Part shown: in pieces, positions 63,878 to 64,000 of the stretch | Layout of the letters: each line of letters starts with the position of its first letter | Numbering within the stretch: the first letter of the stretch is position 1 | NCBI GenBank assembly: GCA_963840725.1 | Contig: CAWIZY010000009.1 | Location: 953,533 to 1,017,532 of the forward strand | Origin: CAVWDU01 sp963840725 | GTDB lineage: Bacteria; Pseudomonadota; Gammaproteobacteria; Pseudomonadales; Halieaceae | DNA: 64,000 bases | Direction of reading: 5' to 3' | The notes under the pieces: model-generated | Databases searched by the model: none | Seen by the model: only the letters and a program-made list of their open reading frames with translations | Told to the model about the DNA's origin: nothing | Program-made: the position numbers and the translations under genes

Positions 63878-64000
63878 ATGCCCTTCTCCATGTTATCGAC
63901 CTCCAGCGGGGATACATCCATGTCCGCTCACGCGAAAACGGACCTTTCGAATAGCGGAACCGCAATCTGCGCAAAATGAGAAATATGCTTTAATTCGTGG

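Noticed and set aside
63928..64000. C-terminal fragment of a minus-strand gene at the window edge (ends LFERSVFA)
   Set aside because: Only 23 codons are visible and the family cannot be identified.
1..64000. CRISPR arrays, IS elements, prophage or rRNA
   Set aside because: No regularly spaced direct repeats, transposase or integrase signatures, or rRNA sequences were seen.

Overview
The window looks like chromosomal DNA of a marine-type gammaproteobacterium, probably Cellvibrionales/Halieaceae-like. This is inferred from gene content and order only: yceD-rpmF-fabD-fabG-acpP-fabF, a tusDCBE-trpD2 (ybiB)-trmA block, a large RNase E with a proline/alanine/arginine-rich tail, a TonB-dependent receptor with secreted peptidases, and an MtrCAB-type cytochrome locus. 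No plasmid, phage, IS element, CRISPR array or rRNA was recognised. One tRNA gene (Ser, anticodon TGA) is present.

Layout. 1-5000: fatty-acid and ribosomal housekeeping genes on the minus strand (fabF partial, acpP, fabG, fabD, rpmF, yceD), with a frameshifted maf and rluC; plsX is absent from its usual place. 5455-8388: rne, then tRNA-Ser with its own promoter and terminator. 8771-15321: a polysaccharide deacetylase, a VOC protein, a Bax-inhibitor-1 protein, the Tus sulfur relay with a TrpD2-like protein and trmA, and phhB. 15358-18537: dUTPase, an OmpW-like barrel and unknown proteins. 18776-31013 (minus): a long co-directional array of a periplasmic metallo-hydrolase, RidA, an S9 peptidase, a VOC protein, an Nramp-like transporter, an amidohydrolase, a DUF885 peptidase, a TonB-dependent receptor and a LysR regulator. 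This reads as uptake and breakdown of a peptide- or amide-like compound. 31177-35053: a DapA-family lyase plus a three-part flavin/iron-sulfur dehydrogenase resembling D-hydroxyproline dehydrogenase clusters. 35115-45142: a VOC protein, a secreted protein, a DUF3604 protein and a CusCBA-type copper/silver efflux system.

45558-53145 is the standout: five adjacent plus-strand genes for a complete extracellular electron-transfer conduit. They encode a CymA-like tetraheme quinol dehydrogenase, a ten-heme hybrid (an MtrA-like module fused to an ethylbenzene-dehydrogenase-type heme domain), a decaheme MtrA, an MtrB porin and a decaheme MtrC/OmcA lipoprotein, 34 haem-binding motifs in all. A perfect FNR/Anr box (TTGAT-N4-ATCAA) lies 126 bp upstream of the first gene, suggesting anaerobic induction. 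The hybrid cytochrome is the most novel component.

53171-64000: a flavodoxin-like protein, a methyltransferase, a YtcJ-type amidohydrolase, an M20 hydrolase, small secreted proteins, a DUF1254 lipoprotein and a broken enoyl-CoA hydratase.

Quality caveat. Five genes (maf, the HcnB-like subunit, cusC, a DUF2846-like gene and the enoyl-CoA hydratase) carry six frameshifts. Each is repaired by restoring exactly one missing base, and four of the six sit on runs of four or five identical bases. Together with an in-frame TGA and two genes that seem to lack a canonical start codon, this suggests residual assembly errors rather than six independent decay events, though true decay cannot be excluded.
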